A stretch of 64,000 bases of DNA from Xanthostigma xanthostigma (GCA_963575645.1 OY754470.1:25650501-25714500), one strand, 5' to 3'. Shown: positions 33,641 through 45,115, counted from the first letter of the stretch. Numbers and translations: made by a program. Notes: generated from the letters alone by a model not told the origin.

Positions 33641-33865
33641 GCATTTTGGTGAACGCATTATATTGCAGGTTTGTATAGGCTTGATAACTATACCTTTCAC
33701 CTTGAAATATTTATTTAGTCTAGAGACGTTCGACTTTCGTCTTTTATGTAACCATAAAAAGTATCGTAATTTAGATTTATTTTAACGCGAAAATCTGAGT
33801 CAAATATATTGAAGTCAGTTTGAGTATTACTCGTGACAATTCGAGTTAGAAAGAGCTAACTATAT

Positions 33866-34523
33866 TGTAACAAAACTGTTCTAGTCCGTGGTGGAAATTA
33901 TTAATTTACAATAATAAACGTTCAACAAAACAGTTAAACACACAACGAATGCGTACTTCTTTAACAAACAGTAATAATAACGTTAAGAGAAACAAAACTA
34001 ATAGTTCTAAATAATAAAATAGAAAACTAAGTAACAGAAGAATATAAAGTCCTAATTATGTACACAAAATATTTACAATATAGGAACAAACTAAAGTTTA
34101 TTAGCAAACTTTTTCACACTTGTCTATTAACTATATTCACACGATTATTTACAACACAGAAGCTATTTATGTAGAACCAGATTTATATAATTGCGCTCAA
34201 TGGTTTACACCGCACATTTATCTTCTATCTTCGCAGCTACCTCGGTCTTGCTGTACCGACACTGAACAATTTATTTCACAGACTGTTCGTACGCTGCAAC
34301 TAACCAACTGACTGACTGATTCGCCACCCACTCCGCTCGCATTTTATAGCTTTGTCCCCCGTCTGGTCAAATGTTTTAGAAGCACCGAGATCCTTCCTTT
34401 ATCATGTATCGCCTTCTTCAGGCAACTTTATGAACGTCGGGTTTTGACTACCTGCTTTCCATTATTGTTGTTGCGAAAATATTCCACAGAAAACATAGTC
34501 GTCCCAACAGGGCTCGCGTAACA
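33866..34523 (-). mobile_element. Solo LTR 2 (fossil), same family
   Basis: 658 bp with the same TG...CA ends and overall structure as LTR 1, in the same orientation. Flanks are atat and gtat, a 4-bp duplication with one mismatch. The 63-codon plus frame at 34120-34311 lies inside it. No coding interior is attached. Old, by its divergence from LTR 1. Confidence 0.72.
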
Positions 34524-34772
34524 GTATATTTAACACAACCGCGGAGTATTTAAATCAACGTACTGTGAATGTAGAATTTTCGATAAAATAATATAATGGA
34601 AGAAGTTTAAACTAAAGCACACAATTCCTTCAACCCAACTAATTAAAGTTTACCAATTAGAGACGTTGTTATAGGTGCGAAAACAGCAATTATGTTCATA
34701 ACAATACGATAACAGCATCCTGTGTATCTATATCTGTGGACAAATTGCAAAATCACTTATGTCGAACGTCTG
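34524..34772. other. Gene-free spacer
   Basis: No recognisable features; ends at the 9-bp duplication gtaaattat (34773-34781). Confidence 0.35.
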
Positions 34773-34781
34773 GTAAATTAT

Positions 34782-36900
34782 ACGTGTGTGAAGTTAGCAT
34801 CTCAAGTGTCAGCATCTCACAAATAAACCGCATATAAACTGGCATCCCGCATAGTTCTACAGTTCTTGACTAGATTTAACAATAGTTCCGTCGATTTTAC
34901 TATCGAAACCGCATTTTGAGAAAATGAGATGCTAACTTCACAAATCGGATTTTTCAAGTGTCAGCATCTCACAAATAAACTGCATATAAACTGGCACCTC
35001 GCATAGTTCTACAGTTCTTGACAAGTTTTAACAATAGTTCCGTCGATTTTACTATCGAAACCGCATTTTGAAAAAAATGAGATGCTAACTTCACAAATCG
35101 GATTTTTCAAGTGTCAGCATCTCACAAATAAACTGCATATAAACTGGCACCCCACATAGTTCTACAGTTCTTGACAAGTTTTAACAATAGTTCCGTCGAT
35201 TTTACTATCGAAACCGCATTTTGAAAAAATGAGATGCTAACTTCGCAAATCGAATTTTAGCATCTCATCGAATTTCACAAATTTAAGTGTACTAGAGGTG
35301 AAATTAAGAAAGTTGTACATCCTAAATCTATTCTGTACATAGTTCTACCGAGTTAAAATAATTAGGATCGCTGATAATCATAATAAGAGAAGTGAGATGC
35401 TGGGGTATAATTATTGTCAGTCGTATGGAGATTACGACGGATAATTATGGAAGATTCTGGTCTTTTGAGTTTCCAGAGAAATTACCGTTTACTGAAATAA
35501 ATAAAATATCCATAAAAACGTGAGATGGTGTATTATAACTAAGGTTTCTACGCAGTAACAATTTCCTTAAATGATAACTGGAAGTCCCTTACACAAATTT
35601 TGAAATAGTTCTGTTCTTTAAAAATCCCAAAATTGATGGTTCATTGTTAAAAACAAATGTTCATATATGAGTGAGATACTGTGGTATAACCGGTGTTTTT
35701 GAGTTGTATAAATGTTTTGGACGATAACTAAGGGTCTGTTACATAAATTCCGCAAGAGTGCTGGTCTTTTGAACATCCTTAGTAATTATGTATCACTGTT
35801 GTAAACAAAATATGCATACAAACGTGAGATGCTGTGGTATAACTTTTGGTGAGCTTATCGATCTGTGTATTCAGAATGAAGCTAAACCCGATAAATCCTA
35901 TAAAAACGGCTGTTAAAGTTTTGTTTTTGTTTTTACTACGCAGGTACTATTATTGTATTTTATTGTTTATGATTTTTTAAAACTTTAAAAAAAATAAGAT
36001 TAGGTATATAAGTAGTTTTTATTTTTAAAAATGTACTTTTTCTTCTTTTTATTCGGTGTTATCATATTAGTAAACGCTTTCTAAAATACTTATATATTTG
36101 ATTTGCGAAAAAACCTCGACACAATTCTGGTTTCATGCAAAACCCAATAAATCGAAACAAATGTTTTTTTGTTTTTTTAAGATAATAAATATTTCTTTTT
36201 AAATTCAGTAAACTCATTTATATTTTTGTCAATATAATTGTCTGAAAAATTGGTCAATAATTTTATTTAGTATTGAAAAACTCATCTATGACCTATATAT
36301 CGTAAAATAAAATTTATTAATTATCTAAACGATTCTGTGTGACAGATTTTAGCGATTTACTCGAAACTAGTAAAACTGGATTTGTCGGGTTTTGCATGTT
36401 TGCTCCTCAATTTTACCCCAGAATCTCACTGCTCTATGGATATTTTGGTTATTATGATTATCAGCGATCCTAATTATTTTAACTCGGTAGAACTATGTGC
36501 AGAATAGATTTAGGATGTACAAATTTCTTAATTTCACCTCTAGTACCCTCAAATTTGTGAAATCCGATGAGATGCTAAAATTCGATTTGCGAAGTTAGCA
36601 TCTCATTTTTTCAAAATGCGGTTTCGATAGTAAAATCGACGGAACTATTGTTAAAACTTGTCAAGAACTGTAGAACTATGCGGGGTGCCAGTTTATATGC
36701 AGTTCATTTGTGAGATGCTGACACTTGAAAAATCCAATTTGTGAAGTTAGCATCTCATTTTTTCAAAATGCGGTTTCGATAGTAAAATCGACGGAACTAT
36801 TGTTAAATCTTGTCAAGAACTGTAGAACTATGCGGGATGCCAGTTTATATGCGGTTTATTTGTGAGATGCTGACACTTGAGATGCTAACTTCACACACGT
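34782..36900. mobile_element. 2.1-kb foldback transposon with 9-bp target duplication
   Basis: Perfect duplication gtaaattat at 34773-34781 and 36901-36909. Ends acgtgtgtgaagttagcatc and gatgctaacttcacacacgt are exact inverses, and the arms run about 620 bp (left) and 450 bp (right). Each arm carries tandem units of about 145 bp bounded by tcagcatctcacaaataaac and atgagatgctaacttc; the left has three and the right has two. The middle (35390-35850) holds four degenerate units of about 130-155 bp marked by gtgagatgctgtggtataac. There is no coding region. The 9-bp duplication with long repeat-bearing arms resembles Foldback and Mutator-like elements. Confidence 0.85.
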
Positions 36901-36909
36901 GTAAATTAT

Positions 36910-38172
36910 TCAGTCTCAAATACATATTTTTTTAAACTACACTTTGTGGAACACTTTTAAAGTTTACATTAAAATGGCAATGAACCACTAGCGGCCCGGT
37001 CTGGCTTCGCCCAAATGTACAGATTAGGGGCGTTCATAAATTACGTGAGACAAATTTGGCGATTTTCACCCCCCGCCCCTTATTATCACTTGGTGAAATG
37101 CCGTGAGATTTTGCTCCCTCCTTCTCTAATCTCACGTAAGATTTTTCAAAATGCTTTTTTTAATGTAAATACGTCAATCTGTGCTTGATTGCGTTTGATT
37201 TATTTAAAAAAAAAATACATTATTTACTTAATTTAACCCAGTTTTCTCGCAATTTTACAGTTTCTTGCGGAAAAAAAATTACGTGATGTTTGCCGAGACC
37301 ACCGTCTCCATACGTACCTAAGATTGAGGTTAGGTTTGGGCGAAACTTTGTAATTGATTTTAAACTAACTTTCTGATGAGATAATAATTTGAAATTTTTA
37401 ACATAACTCAGAATTAGATGACAATACGAGAAAATACTAAAATAAACAAGAAAATAATAAAAGAAATAAAGAAAGTATCTAATCGATACATAATTCATTC
37501 TTACTTACCGTTGTAAGGCACTTAGCAATCATCGGTCATAGCTCAGTTGGTTAGAGCGTTACTATGTGTAAAAGTAAATAAAAGGAAAATTTCGCGATTA
37601 ACGTTTTTTAACAATAATTGTACGCAAGCTCTTTTTTCTAACGGTCACAGATGTGTATAGTGCATTGATTACAACCTTTGCAAGTGTATAAAATAATAGT
37701 CACTCTTCAGTGCTAGCGTTATTGCAAGCAGGTGTAATATAACTTTTATAACTTTTATGAGTTATAGCCGTGCTAATTAAAAATATTAAACAATAACTAT
37801 TAATTACAACAAAAGCCGTATCCATATTGTGTAAGCTGCAACTGTAAACTATGCATTCACGATGGCCATTTCTATTTTACTAATTCGCTGACTATTTTTT
37901 TGATTGCATTCCTGACGTTCATAAAAATAATATTTTCTCGAAGTGTATTCAAGTGTATTAAACATGGTTTTAGTTGAGGGCGACATCTAGACAACAGGGC
38001 GAAAATTAGTTACTAGTTAAGTTACTGGCATTTTGTTAGATAATAATAATAATCATGACAGCGCGTGACACGTTTGATTATAACCTGACGACAACTAGAT
38101 GACGGAGCAAAATTTAGTTATAGGATTAAAATTAATTATAGGGCGATATTTAGCCACTAAAACTTCATTGGT
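36910..38172. other. Gene-free stretch with MITE end and tRNA-like fragment
   Basis: aggggcgttcataaattacg at about 37026 resembles the sequence beginning at 46188 (gggacgtctattaattacg) and is probably the end of a DNA element. At 37534-37560 ggtcatagctcagttggtta looks like the 5' half of a tRNA with no 3' half. The 92-codon minus frame at 37220-37498 is low-complexity and unsupported. Confidence 0.4.
37534..37560 (+). pseudogene. tRNA 5'-half fragment
   Basis: tagctcagttggttagagcg is a textbook D-arm/A-box. The anticodon and T-arms expected over the next 45 bases are absent, so this is a truncated tRNA or SINE head. Confidence 0.4.
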
Positions 38173-38189
38173 TGACAAGACGAAATTTA

Positions 38190-38550
38190 AAAATAATAAT
38201 AATGCGTTTAACGTCCGTTTCTCGACTTTACGTCATAACAGACGCCATTCTCACCATTACTATTTTCCATCTATCACACTTTTCGTTATTTTCAACATTT
38301 TTTCGACTACAACTAATTAATAGCAATGGGCGAATGAAGGAATTTTTGGGACATTTTAGGCTAATTTTAAAATAAAGAACCATCTCGATATTTAGGGAAA
38401 CCGTGGAAAACTTCAACAAAATGGTCTGTACAGGAATTATCGTTTCTCAGCGAGAGGAAACAGGAAAAAAAATCTGCCCCCACCGGGATTCGAACCCAGT
38501 ACCTCCCGAATGCGATTCAACTGCCCTCACCACTACGCTACACCGCGCGG
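38190..38550 (-). mobile_element. tRNA-derived SINE, family S1
   Basis: Minus-strand copy with (ATT)n tail at 38190-38203, full S1 body and tRNA-like head with inverted B-box near 38488. It is flanked by a 17-bp duplication with one mismatch (tgacaagacgaaattta at 38173-38189, tgacatgacgaaattta at 38551-38567), the clearest retroposition scar in the window. The overlapping frames at 38099-38419 are artefacts. Confidence 0.92.
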
Positions 38551-38567
38551 TGACATGACGAAATTTA

Positions 38568-39823
38568 GTTACTAGAATTTCGCCTAAATATAGATGTTTC
38601 ACATCTGCCTGCCTGGGATGTGCCCACTCCGCTCACTAAAGAGTCGCTCAGAGGGAGTCGTTCAAAGGAGCGACACTACACAAGAGTGCAGACTGCAGAG
38701 GTGTGAACTGTCATCATGCATGCTCAGGAGCACGAGCATTGCACAGCACAATACACACTCAGCTCTGAGCTCATTTTAATGTGATTCTGATCTTATATTA
38801 TTCGCATTTCGGATAAAGTATAATAAAAGCTTAACAATAATAATGTTTATTGTTACAATATTATATCTTTGTCAACGACGTCAATGTGAATGGTTTAAGT
38901 CACTGTACGCTTAGTACTATTACACTTACAGTGTGTCATTCAACATTAAATGACTCAGCAAAGATAACTCCGTACGTGCAAAATTCACTAGTGCCTCTGT
39001 GGCCTGTGCTGTGTGCGCTCTGTACATGTGCGAATGCAACAGTACAGAACAGCTCAGCACAGAGCAATGGCGCTCGGAGTCAGACATTCACAAAAAAAAG
39101 AGCGATTCGCTCCGCTCCGAGAAGGGAGTCGTTAATTATGAACTACTCACTGATCACATGCCGTGAGTATCGATATATGGTTATCGATACACACGCCTTT
39201 CGACAATCGATTACATATATTCGAAAATCGTTTTTTTTCTCTTATTCAGAAGCGCGAGGCCTATTTTAGCGCGAGGTCCTGGGCGGTCACCCAAGTTTGC
39301 CGCACCTAAAACCGCTACTGCCAACAATGCGTTCATAAAAAATTAAATGCGTATCGTGTATTCATCCTGTATATCTCATTGGTTATTGCTCAAATAATCC
39401 AATAAGTTTAGAGTTCATCTAAAAGCATCTATTAAAAAACCGGAAACTAATAGTGTAGAATGTTGCATATAAGATATTTACATTCTAGAATGTATGTAAA
39501 AGAGATACGCTGTCAGTTTTGCTTCTATACAGAATCGGAACTTCCACTTCCTTCAGTGGAAATAATTTCAACAACAAGACTGTTTATTGACTTTACATTA
39601 AAGTGGTTGGTATGCACGCCTTTAATAAATAATGCATAAAACAAAGTTGTGGAATTTCACAACACATATACATAGATATACGCCGAGGTATAAAGACGTT
39701 GTATAATACCTCAGATAAATAAACGAAAGGGATTGCTCACTTTTTTGCAGCCCGCAACTAATCACATTCTAGACGAGCTGGGTGAAAATAACTCTATATG
39801 AATGCAGTTGTCGGCCGAGAAGC
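38568..39823. other. Gene-free stretch with a hAT right end
   Basis: cgcacctaaaaccgctactg, ending at 39320, is a typical hAT terminus in inverted form; the sequence before it (about 39240-39300) fits its subterminal part. No left end was found. The 139-codon frame at 38850-39269 starts on a non-ATG codon, has no domain and is not accepted as a gene. Confidence 0.4.
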
Positions 39824-39983
39824 GATCGGTGAGCGTAGTGATGAGAGCACTTAGACACACGCATTCGGGAGGTACCGGGTTCGAATCCCGGCGGGGGCAG
39901 ATATGGCTGGAAGTTTTTCCTGCTGCCTCGCCGAGAAACGGTAATTCCTGTACCGGCCATCTTGTTGAGGTTTCTCTCAATAA

Positions 39984-40693
39984 TCTATACTAATATATTA
40001 AGCTGAAGAGTTTGTTTGGTTGGTTGAACGCGCTAATCTCAGGAACTACTGTTTCAAATTAAACAAGTTTTTTTTGTTGGATAGCCCATTTATCGAGGCT
40101 ATATAATATCACGCTACGACCAATAAGAGCGAAGCATCAATGAAAAATGTTGCAAAATGTATCTCAAAAATAAGCTTCTATTTAGGTAGGTGAAATGCCG
40201 TAACTAAATATACCAATATTAGCGTTGCAAAATCAGGAGCCTGGCTGGCTCAGTCGGTAGAGTATGTGACTCTTAATATCAGGGTCGTGGGTACGAGCCC
40301 CATGTTGGGCAAATATATTTTTAATTTTTTTTTATTTTCTACATTATTTTCTTACATTTAACTTTATTTTAATTATAATTAAATAAATCTAATTAATAGC
40401 GCATTTGAAAACTGTTATATAGGGACCTATATAAAAATAATTTTCCTACAGTGTTTCAATTAAATATTTATTATATTTTATTAATTCCAGTAATTATTGA
40501 TTTAAAAGAAATTTATTATCTATACTTATATCAAGTATAATTACTGCTTTTTATCAACAAAAACTTTTGAACGGTCATCATGAAACTTTGACACAACATT
40601 CATCTCGGTAAACAAAGATTAATGTGCGTACTCATGTCCCTTCCTTCCCCATTTGTTCTTTTGCACCCGGGTAAAACCGAGCGGGACCGCTAG
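39984..40693 (+). mobile_element. Helitron family H1, 710 bp, with tRNA-Lys-like block
   Basis: TCTATACTAATATATTAAGC start after A and cgagcgggaccgctag end before T, dropped precisely between A and T of a SINE (ctcaataa | ttccagat), with no duplication. The 3' hairpin region cccgggtaaaaccgagcggg precedes CTAG. The interior holds the tRNA-Lys-like block at 40239-40311. It is non-autonomous: no Rep or helicase frame is present. Confidence 0.92.
40239..40311 (+). pseudogene. tRNA-Lys(CUU)-like pseudogene inside Helitron
   Basis: 73 positions align without gaps to tRNA-Lys(CUU). The anticodon loop CTCTTAA is intact with anticodon CTT at 40272-40274, and the acceptor arm can pair with wobble pairs. 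The anticodon stem is broken by the same aatatcag change as in 26918-26990, and the T-loop has gggtacgagccc in place of gggttcgagccc. Expression as a working tRNA is doubtful, although the internal A- and B-boxes could still attract pol III. Confidence 0.78.
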
Positions 40694-40938
40694 TTCCAGA
40701 TAAATATCGAGTTGGTTCCTTATTCAAGGTCATAACCGATTACCTGTCAAACTCCTATGCTCAAAATGTGCCTACCTTATCCCAATTCCCAATTTCTTAA
40801 AATTCCTTCATTCGCCCATTGCTATTAATTAGTTGAAGTTGAAAAATGTAGACAATGTTGTAGATGGAAAATAGTAATGGTGCAAATAGCGTCTGTTTGA
40901 CATAAAGTCGAGAAACGGAAGTTAAACGCATTATTGTA

Positions 40939-42376
40939 ATTTAAAATATGAATGTTGTTAACTTGCAACTGATCATTGAATGATGTAATTATTGATAAAT
41001 CCCAGATTAATTGAAATGACACATTGAAGTCAGTTGTAATTGATGTTATCAATAATATAAAAATAACTTTTTGCACCCGACATTTTATTATTTTACTTTT
41101 TCTTTCAGCTGCCATTTGCTAACGTCGCAAATTTGTCTATCTATAGCAGCCAAATTACCACGGAGACCAAATGATTTTAATATTTTTTTGAAAGTGACAT
41201 TTTTTTCGATTTTTCTGTGAATAAATAAATGTTTCCTTTTTGAATTTCGAATTGTATACGATTTTTAAGAATATTTAAAGATGGTTAAGCACTGTTTAAT
41301 GTATGTAAGAAATCACGAAATAATTATTCCAACCTGCCATTTTGCTGGTAAGTATATAAGACATTTACCTTAATATGTTTTTGATAAAGTTTTTATCAGT
41401 TAAATTTGATTAAACAAATCTAAAATATATTTTTATCAACAACATAAGATTTATAAACCTTATTTTTTGTCGTTTTTATATTCTTCAAAAACGCACACCT
41501 ATATGTTATCGGTATTTAGAAAGAAACGAGCGCTTCTCTTTCATATTGGATGTTGTCATCACTACATTGTAAGGGAATGCTAGGTCCATTTGTATACTAT
41601 TACGTCTTTGTACAAAACTCACTCACACAGACACACGTACACAGACAGTTTAAGTATAACTTGGATTTATTACTAAAGTTTATAACGCCCAACACATAAA
41701 GCTCTTATTGAAAATTACAAAACCACTATCAGCTTATAACTAATCAAGACAATACAGACGAACTCTTCAAATATCTTGACAAAAAATAAACGTCGATATT
41801 GTTAGTGTATTTGCCGTAAGGCACTTACACTATTGGCGTCGGTCGGATGGCGGGACCTATGGGTCGGACCAAAATTTCTCGACGTTTCATAGCCTCCTAA
41901 ACACTTTGGCACCATTTTAGGAGTTAATTGATTTTAACGAAATTTGGACCACATGTTGAAATCCATCATCGCACGAAGCCTATTTAAAATGGGCCCAATC
42001 GAGCCACTTTAAGGGTGGGTTTTAGGGGTTGAAAAATATTTTTGGGCCCAAAAAGACCGAAAACTTTCTCCGAATCGTTTCAAAATTGAAATTTAACCCT
42101 TTAGTAACGATTAAAATGTGCTACCAAAATTTTATATAAATCGGCCCGACAGGACCGGACTTAAAAATTTTATGAAAATATTAGTTTGTGGATATGGATT
42201 TACTTAGTGAAGAATGAATTTAATTTGGTAAATTGATAGTAATATTGAAATTAAGAAAAAAAAAATATTTTAAGGGATGTATTAAGGGGCTAAAATTTTT
42301 ATTTTGTTAAAAAACAAAAGGGTTAAGTTCACATAATAAATCCACACTGCCAGTATATAAGCAATACACTATATTA
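40939..42376. other. Gene-free stretch
   Basis: AT-rich. The block 41830-42130 has unusually regular wording (gttaattgattttaacgaaa, gggcccaatcgagcc) that looks like part of an unidentified repeat, but no second copy was found here. Confidence 0.3.
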
Positions 42377-42777
42377 AATAAATAAAATTATCGACCAATT
42401 TTTCAGACAATATATTAACAAAATATAATTAATACATTAACGTTTCGATCCCGATTTGGATCTTCTTCAGAATGGATCTAAAAATATAAAAAATAATTAA
42501 TACTTATTTAGTTTCTATTTATTTTTAACGAAATTCGTGAGATTTTTTTAATATTGAAATATTGAAAAAATATTTTAGATTATTTTTTCAATATTTCAAT
42601 ATTAAAAAAATCTCACGAATTTCGTTAAAAATAAATAGAAACTAAATAAGTATTAATTATTTTTTTATATTTTTAGATCCATTCTGAAGAAGATCCAAAT
42701 CGGGATCGAAACGTTAATGTATTAATTATATTTTGTTAATATATTGTCTGAAAAATTGGTCGATAATTTTATTTATT
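42377..42777. repeat. Head-to-head Penelope-like tails (401-bp palindrome)
   Basis: Two copies of one tail sequence meet in inverted orientation, with arms of about 193 bp and a 10-15 bp centre near 42577. Each arm contains ctgaagaagatccaaatcgg running into gatcgaaacgttaa, then ttgttaatatattgtctg and aattggtcgataatttta. Other copies are at 20405-21230 (split), 36229-36273 (fragment) and 53318-53470. The ctgaaga...gaaac arrangement recalls the hammerhead-ribozyme core known from Penelope-like retroelement ends. The family name is an inference. Confidence 0.6.
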
Positions 42778-43164
42778 CAACACGCGTGAGTAATATGTAA
42801 TTTCGGGGCCCTGCTAAACGTGGGAGAAATAATATATTACTTCACTATAGTGTAATAATGAATTTTCTGGCGTGGGAGAAATCATATATTACTTCACTAG
42901 TGTAATAATGAATTTTCTGGACCAATAGAAACTCAGTAGCAAGCCCAAGCGCTAAATAATGAAAAAAACTGCAAGTAGCTTCTGGACCAATAGGAACGTG
43001 GTAGGCGGTATTGTATACTTATATGAAAACAGCATCGCAATTCAGCGAAATCATGGCAATCTTGTGTATACACTGACGGTGGTACGTCAATCAATGAAGT
43101 GATTTATTATTTTTCCCTCTGTTATCAGGGCCCCGATTACATATTACTCCTGCTAGTTGAATAA
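42773..43164. mobile_element. TIR element of about 390 bp
   Basis: ttattcaac...agtaatatgtaat...cggggccctg at the left is inverted as cagggcccc...attacatattact...gttgaataa at the right. The interior has a short tandem duplication of cgtgggagaaat(a/c)atatat ending in aatgaattttctgg. It sits in a Penelope-like tail whose continuation resumes at about 43302. Confidence 0.6.
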
Positions 43165-43301
43165 AGTATTATGTGCGACTATTGATCGAAGGAGAATATT
43201 CCACTCGCGTGTGTTTTACCGCACTCGCTGCACTCGTGCGGCAAATTTCACGCTCATGGAATCTTCTCCTTCTCTCACTAGTCGCACAATATACTATTAT
43301 T
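43160..43301. mobile_element. 142-bp palindromic MITE
   Basis: aataaagtattatgtgcgac at the left pairs with gtcgcacaatatactattat at the right; inner segments gaaggagaat/atcttctccttc also match. The centre is CG-rich (cgcactcgctgcactcgtgc), like the palindrome at 14595-14714. Confidence 0.6.
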
Positions 43302-43511
43302 GAAGAGTTCTAATCAGACGTTAATCAAAGATTTGAATACACTATATTGTCGGCAGGGTTTCGCACTGCCACCCGAGTTTTTATATCTTAAAGTTATTAC
43401 GGTATTAGTAGTAATTTTTTCCGTATTTTGTTGTAATGTGGCATGACGTAATAAATTATTATTACCTATTTCTTATTTAAAGGTTATATCCTAGAAATCA
43501 TGTCTTTTTAA
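43302..43511. other. Tail continuation and spacer
   Basis: gaagagttctaatcagacgt at 43305 matches gaagagttctattcagacgt at 53425, so it is the continuation of the Penelope-like sequence. The remainder is unrecognised. Confidence 0.4.
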
Positions 43512-43836
43512 TCTATACTAATTACCTATATAAAGCTGAAGAATTTGTTTGGTTGAACAAGCTAATCTCAGGAACTACTGTTCGAATTGATTTATCGAAG
43601 AAGGCTATAAGCTATATAATATCACGCTACGACCAATAGGAGCGGAAATCCATGAAAAATGTTGCAAAATATAACTCAAAATGTGTCCGTCCGACAAAAA
43701 CTTTTGAACGGTAGCTCCGATCATCATGAAATTTGGACACAACATTCATCTCGGTAAACTAAGATTAACGTGCGTACTCATGTCCCTCCCCCCATTCGTT
43801 CTTTTGAACCCGGGCGAAACCGGGCGGGACCGCTAG
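43512..43836 (+). mobile_element. Helitron family H1, short copy without tRNA block
   Basis: TCTATACTAATTACC start after A; the end cgggcgggaccgctag lies before T. The hairpin cccgggcgaaaccggg precedes the end. At 325 bp it has lost the middle, including the tRNA-Lys-like block present in the two longer copies. Non-autonomous. Confidence 0.88.
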
Positions 43837-44413
43837 TTGATATTATACTGGTAATCGTTATGCCCGGCGTTGCCCGTGTCCTTTATTAGGTAGCGTCATT
43901 CGCATTTCAAAATGTAAACAGAATTAATTCAAAGATTGCAAATTTACATTAAATTTGAATTTGTGTAATTAGAAGTTTGAGAAACGCGTTAAACGTCTTC
44001 GAATAGTTGGCATGACGTAAACAAGAGAACAGCAGCTGCATACAGCACTCAAATATGAGCTTTCCAGGTCAACGATGCACCTCGTCCGTGTCTCTGTATA
44101 ATAATATGACCAATTAAAAGCTATTCAAACGCTGATGTTAGCTCAAGTCATCAAGTTTACTGAAACGCTCGTAAACGACAAAATAATCTTATCGACACAC
44201 CTTTATAGTAAAAGCAAATACCTACTTTGTTGCTTTTTACAGTATTTTATTATAATTTAAGAAGCGTTTATGTAATTACCTGGATAAAAAATTAAATTTG
44301 GAAATACTTCTTGAAAAAAAAAATTGTAAAATTGGTTTGAAAATTAATATTTTGCTTGACACCTTCTCTCGTGAGTACTCTTGTGTGATATTTATTAAAT
44401 TTAAAAATAATAT
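43837..44413. other. Gene-free stretch
   Basis: No recognisable features. Confidence 0.3.
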
Positions 44414-44992
44414 TGTAACAAAACTGCTGTTGTTCGTGGCGGAAATTATTTATTTGCAATAATAAATGTTTAATAAACAGTAAAAACACACAATCGAAAG
44501 CGTATAACGTTAACAGAAACAAAACGAATAGTTCTAAATTATAAAAGACTAAGTAACAGAGAATAAAGAGTCACTAAATTATGTACAAAGAAATATTTAC
44601 AACACACAGGAACACAACACAAAGTTTATCAGCACACTTGTCTATTAACTATAAGTCATTTATTTAAAACCTGATTTATAATTGCACTCACTAGAGTTAA
44701 TTTATTTAAAACCACTCACTAGAGTTATAATTTATTTCCACAGTATAATTTATGTCGTAATAATTATGTCGTAATGCCAGAGCACTGTATCACGAACAGC
44801 TCGAATACTGACTGCCTGACTTGCTCACTCTGCCCGTCTTTTATAGTTTTTCGGTCCAATCTCTAGAATGTTCTCCACGCATCGAGTTCCTTTCCTTTAC
44901 ATGTGTGTAGGTCTCCAAGATCGGGTGTTCGTTACCTGTTTCCATTATTGTTGGTTGACCTTCGAGTATTGTATAGTCTTTTCTAGAAACTC
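44414..44992 (-). mobile_element. LTR 3 (fossil), partial, same family as LTRs 1 and 2
   Basis: Starts TGTAAC after atat and follows the order of LTR 1 through the promoter-side cttttatag segment. It loses similarity near 44990, where a hAT-like end (cataggcgcatcact) begins, so its outer end is missing or replaced. Its large divergence from LTRs 1 and 2 makes it old. The 76-codon minus frame at 44292-44522 overlaps its edge and is not a gene. Confidence 0.6.
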
Positions 44993-45115
44993 CATAGGCG
45001 CATCACTGGGGGGAAATGCACAACATAATTCTTAGTCATCTCAACTGGGGGGGGGGGGCAATAATATTGAACTTTTGTTGTCTTACCCCCCCATAAAAAA
45101 ATATCTACGCCATTG
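44993..45115. mobile_element. Small hAT-like element
   Basis: cataggcgcatcactggggg at the left and, inverted, caatggcgtagatat at the right (ending at 45115) resemble the imprecise TIRs of small hAT elements; both are followed by G/C runs. No target duplication was found, so the call is tentative. Confidence 0.35.

Larger units (their letters stand above)
39824..40938 (+). mobile_element. SINE family S1 interrupted by a Helitron
   Basis: Head with A-box-like gcgtagtgatgagagc and perfect B-box ggttcgaatcc at 39878-39888, then the S1 body to 39983. The body resumes at 40694 (ttccagataaatatcgag) and runs to the gttaaacgcattattg tail. The 3' tail is short and diverged, and no target duplication was fixed. 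Without the Helitron the SINE would be about 405 bp. The minus frames at 39762-39980 and 40825-41115 are SINE shadows. Confidence 0.85.

Noticed and set aside
32828-34523. One LTR retrotransposon with both LTRs
   Set aside because: The 388 bp between the LTRs is an unrelated repeat, and LTR 1 has its own 4-bp duplication.
34782-36900. CRISPR-like array
   Set aside because: The repeated units are long, imperfect, inverted between arms and lack regular spacers; this is an insect-type transposon.
37534-37560. Complete tRNA gene
   Set aside because: Only the D-arm half is present; no T-arm or acceptor partner follows.
38850-39269. 139-codon plus frame
   Set aside because: Non-ATG start, no domain, and its end overlaps the right end of a hAT element.
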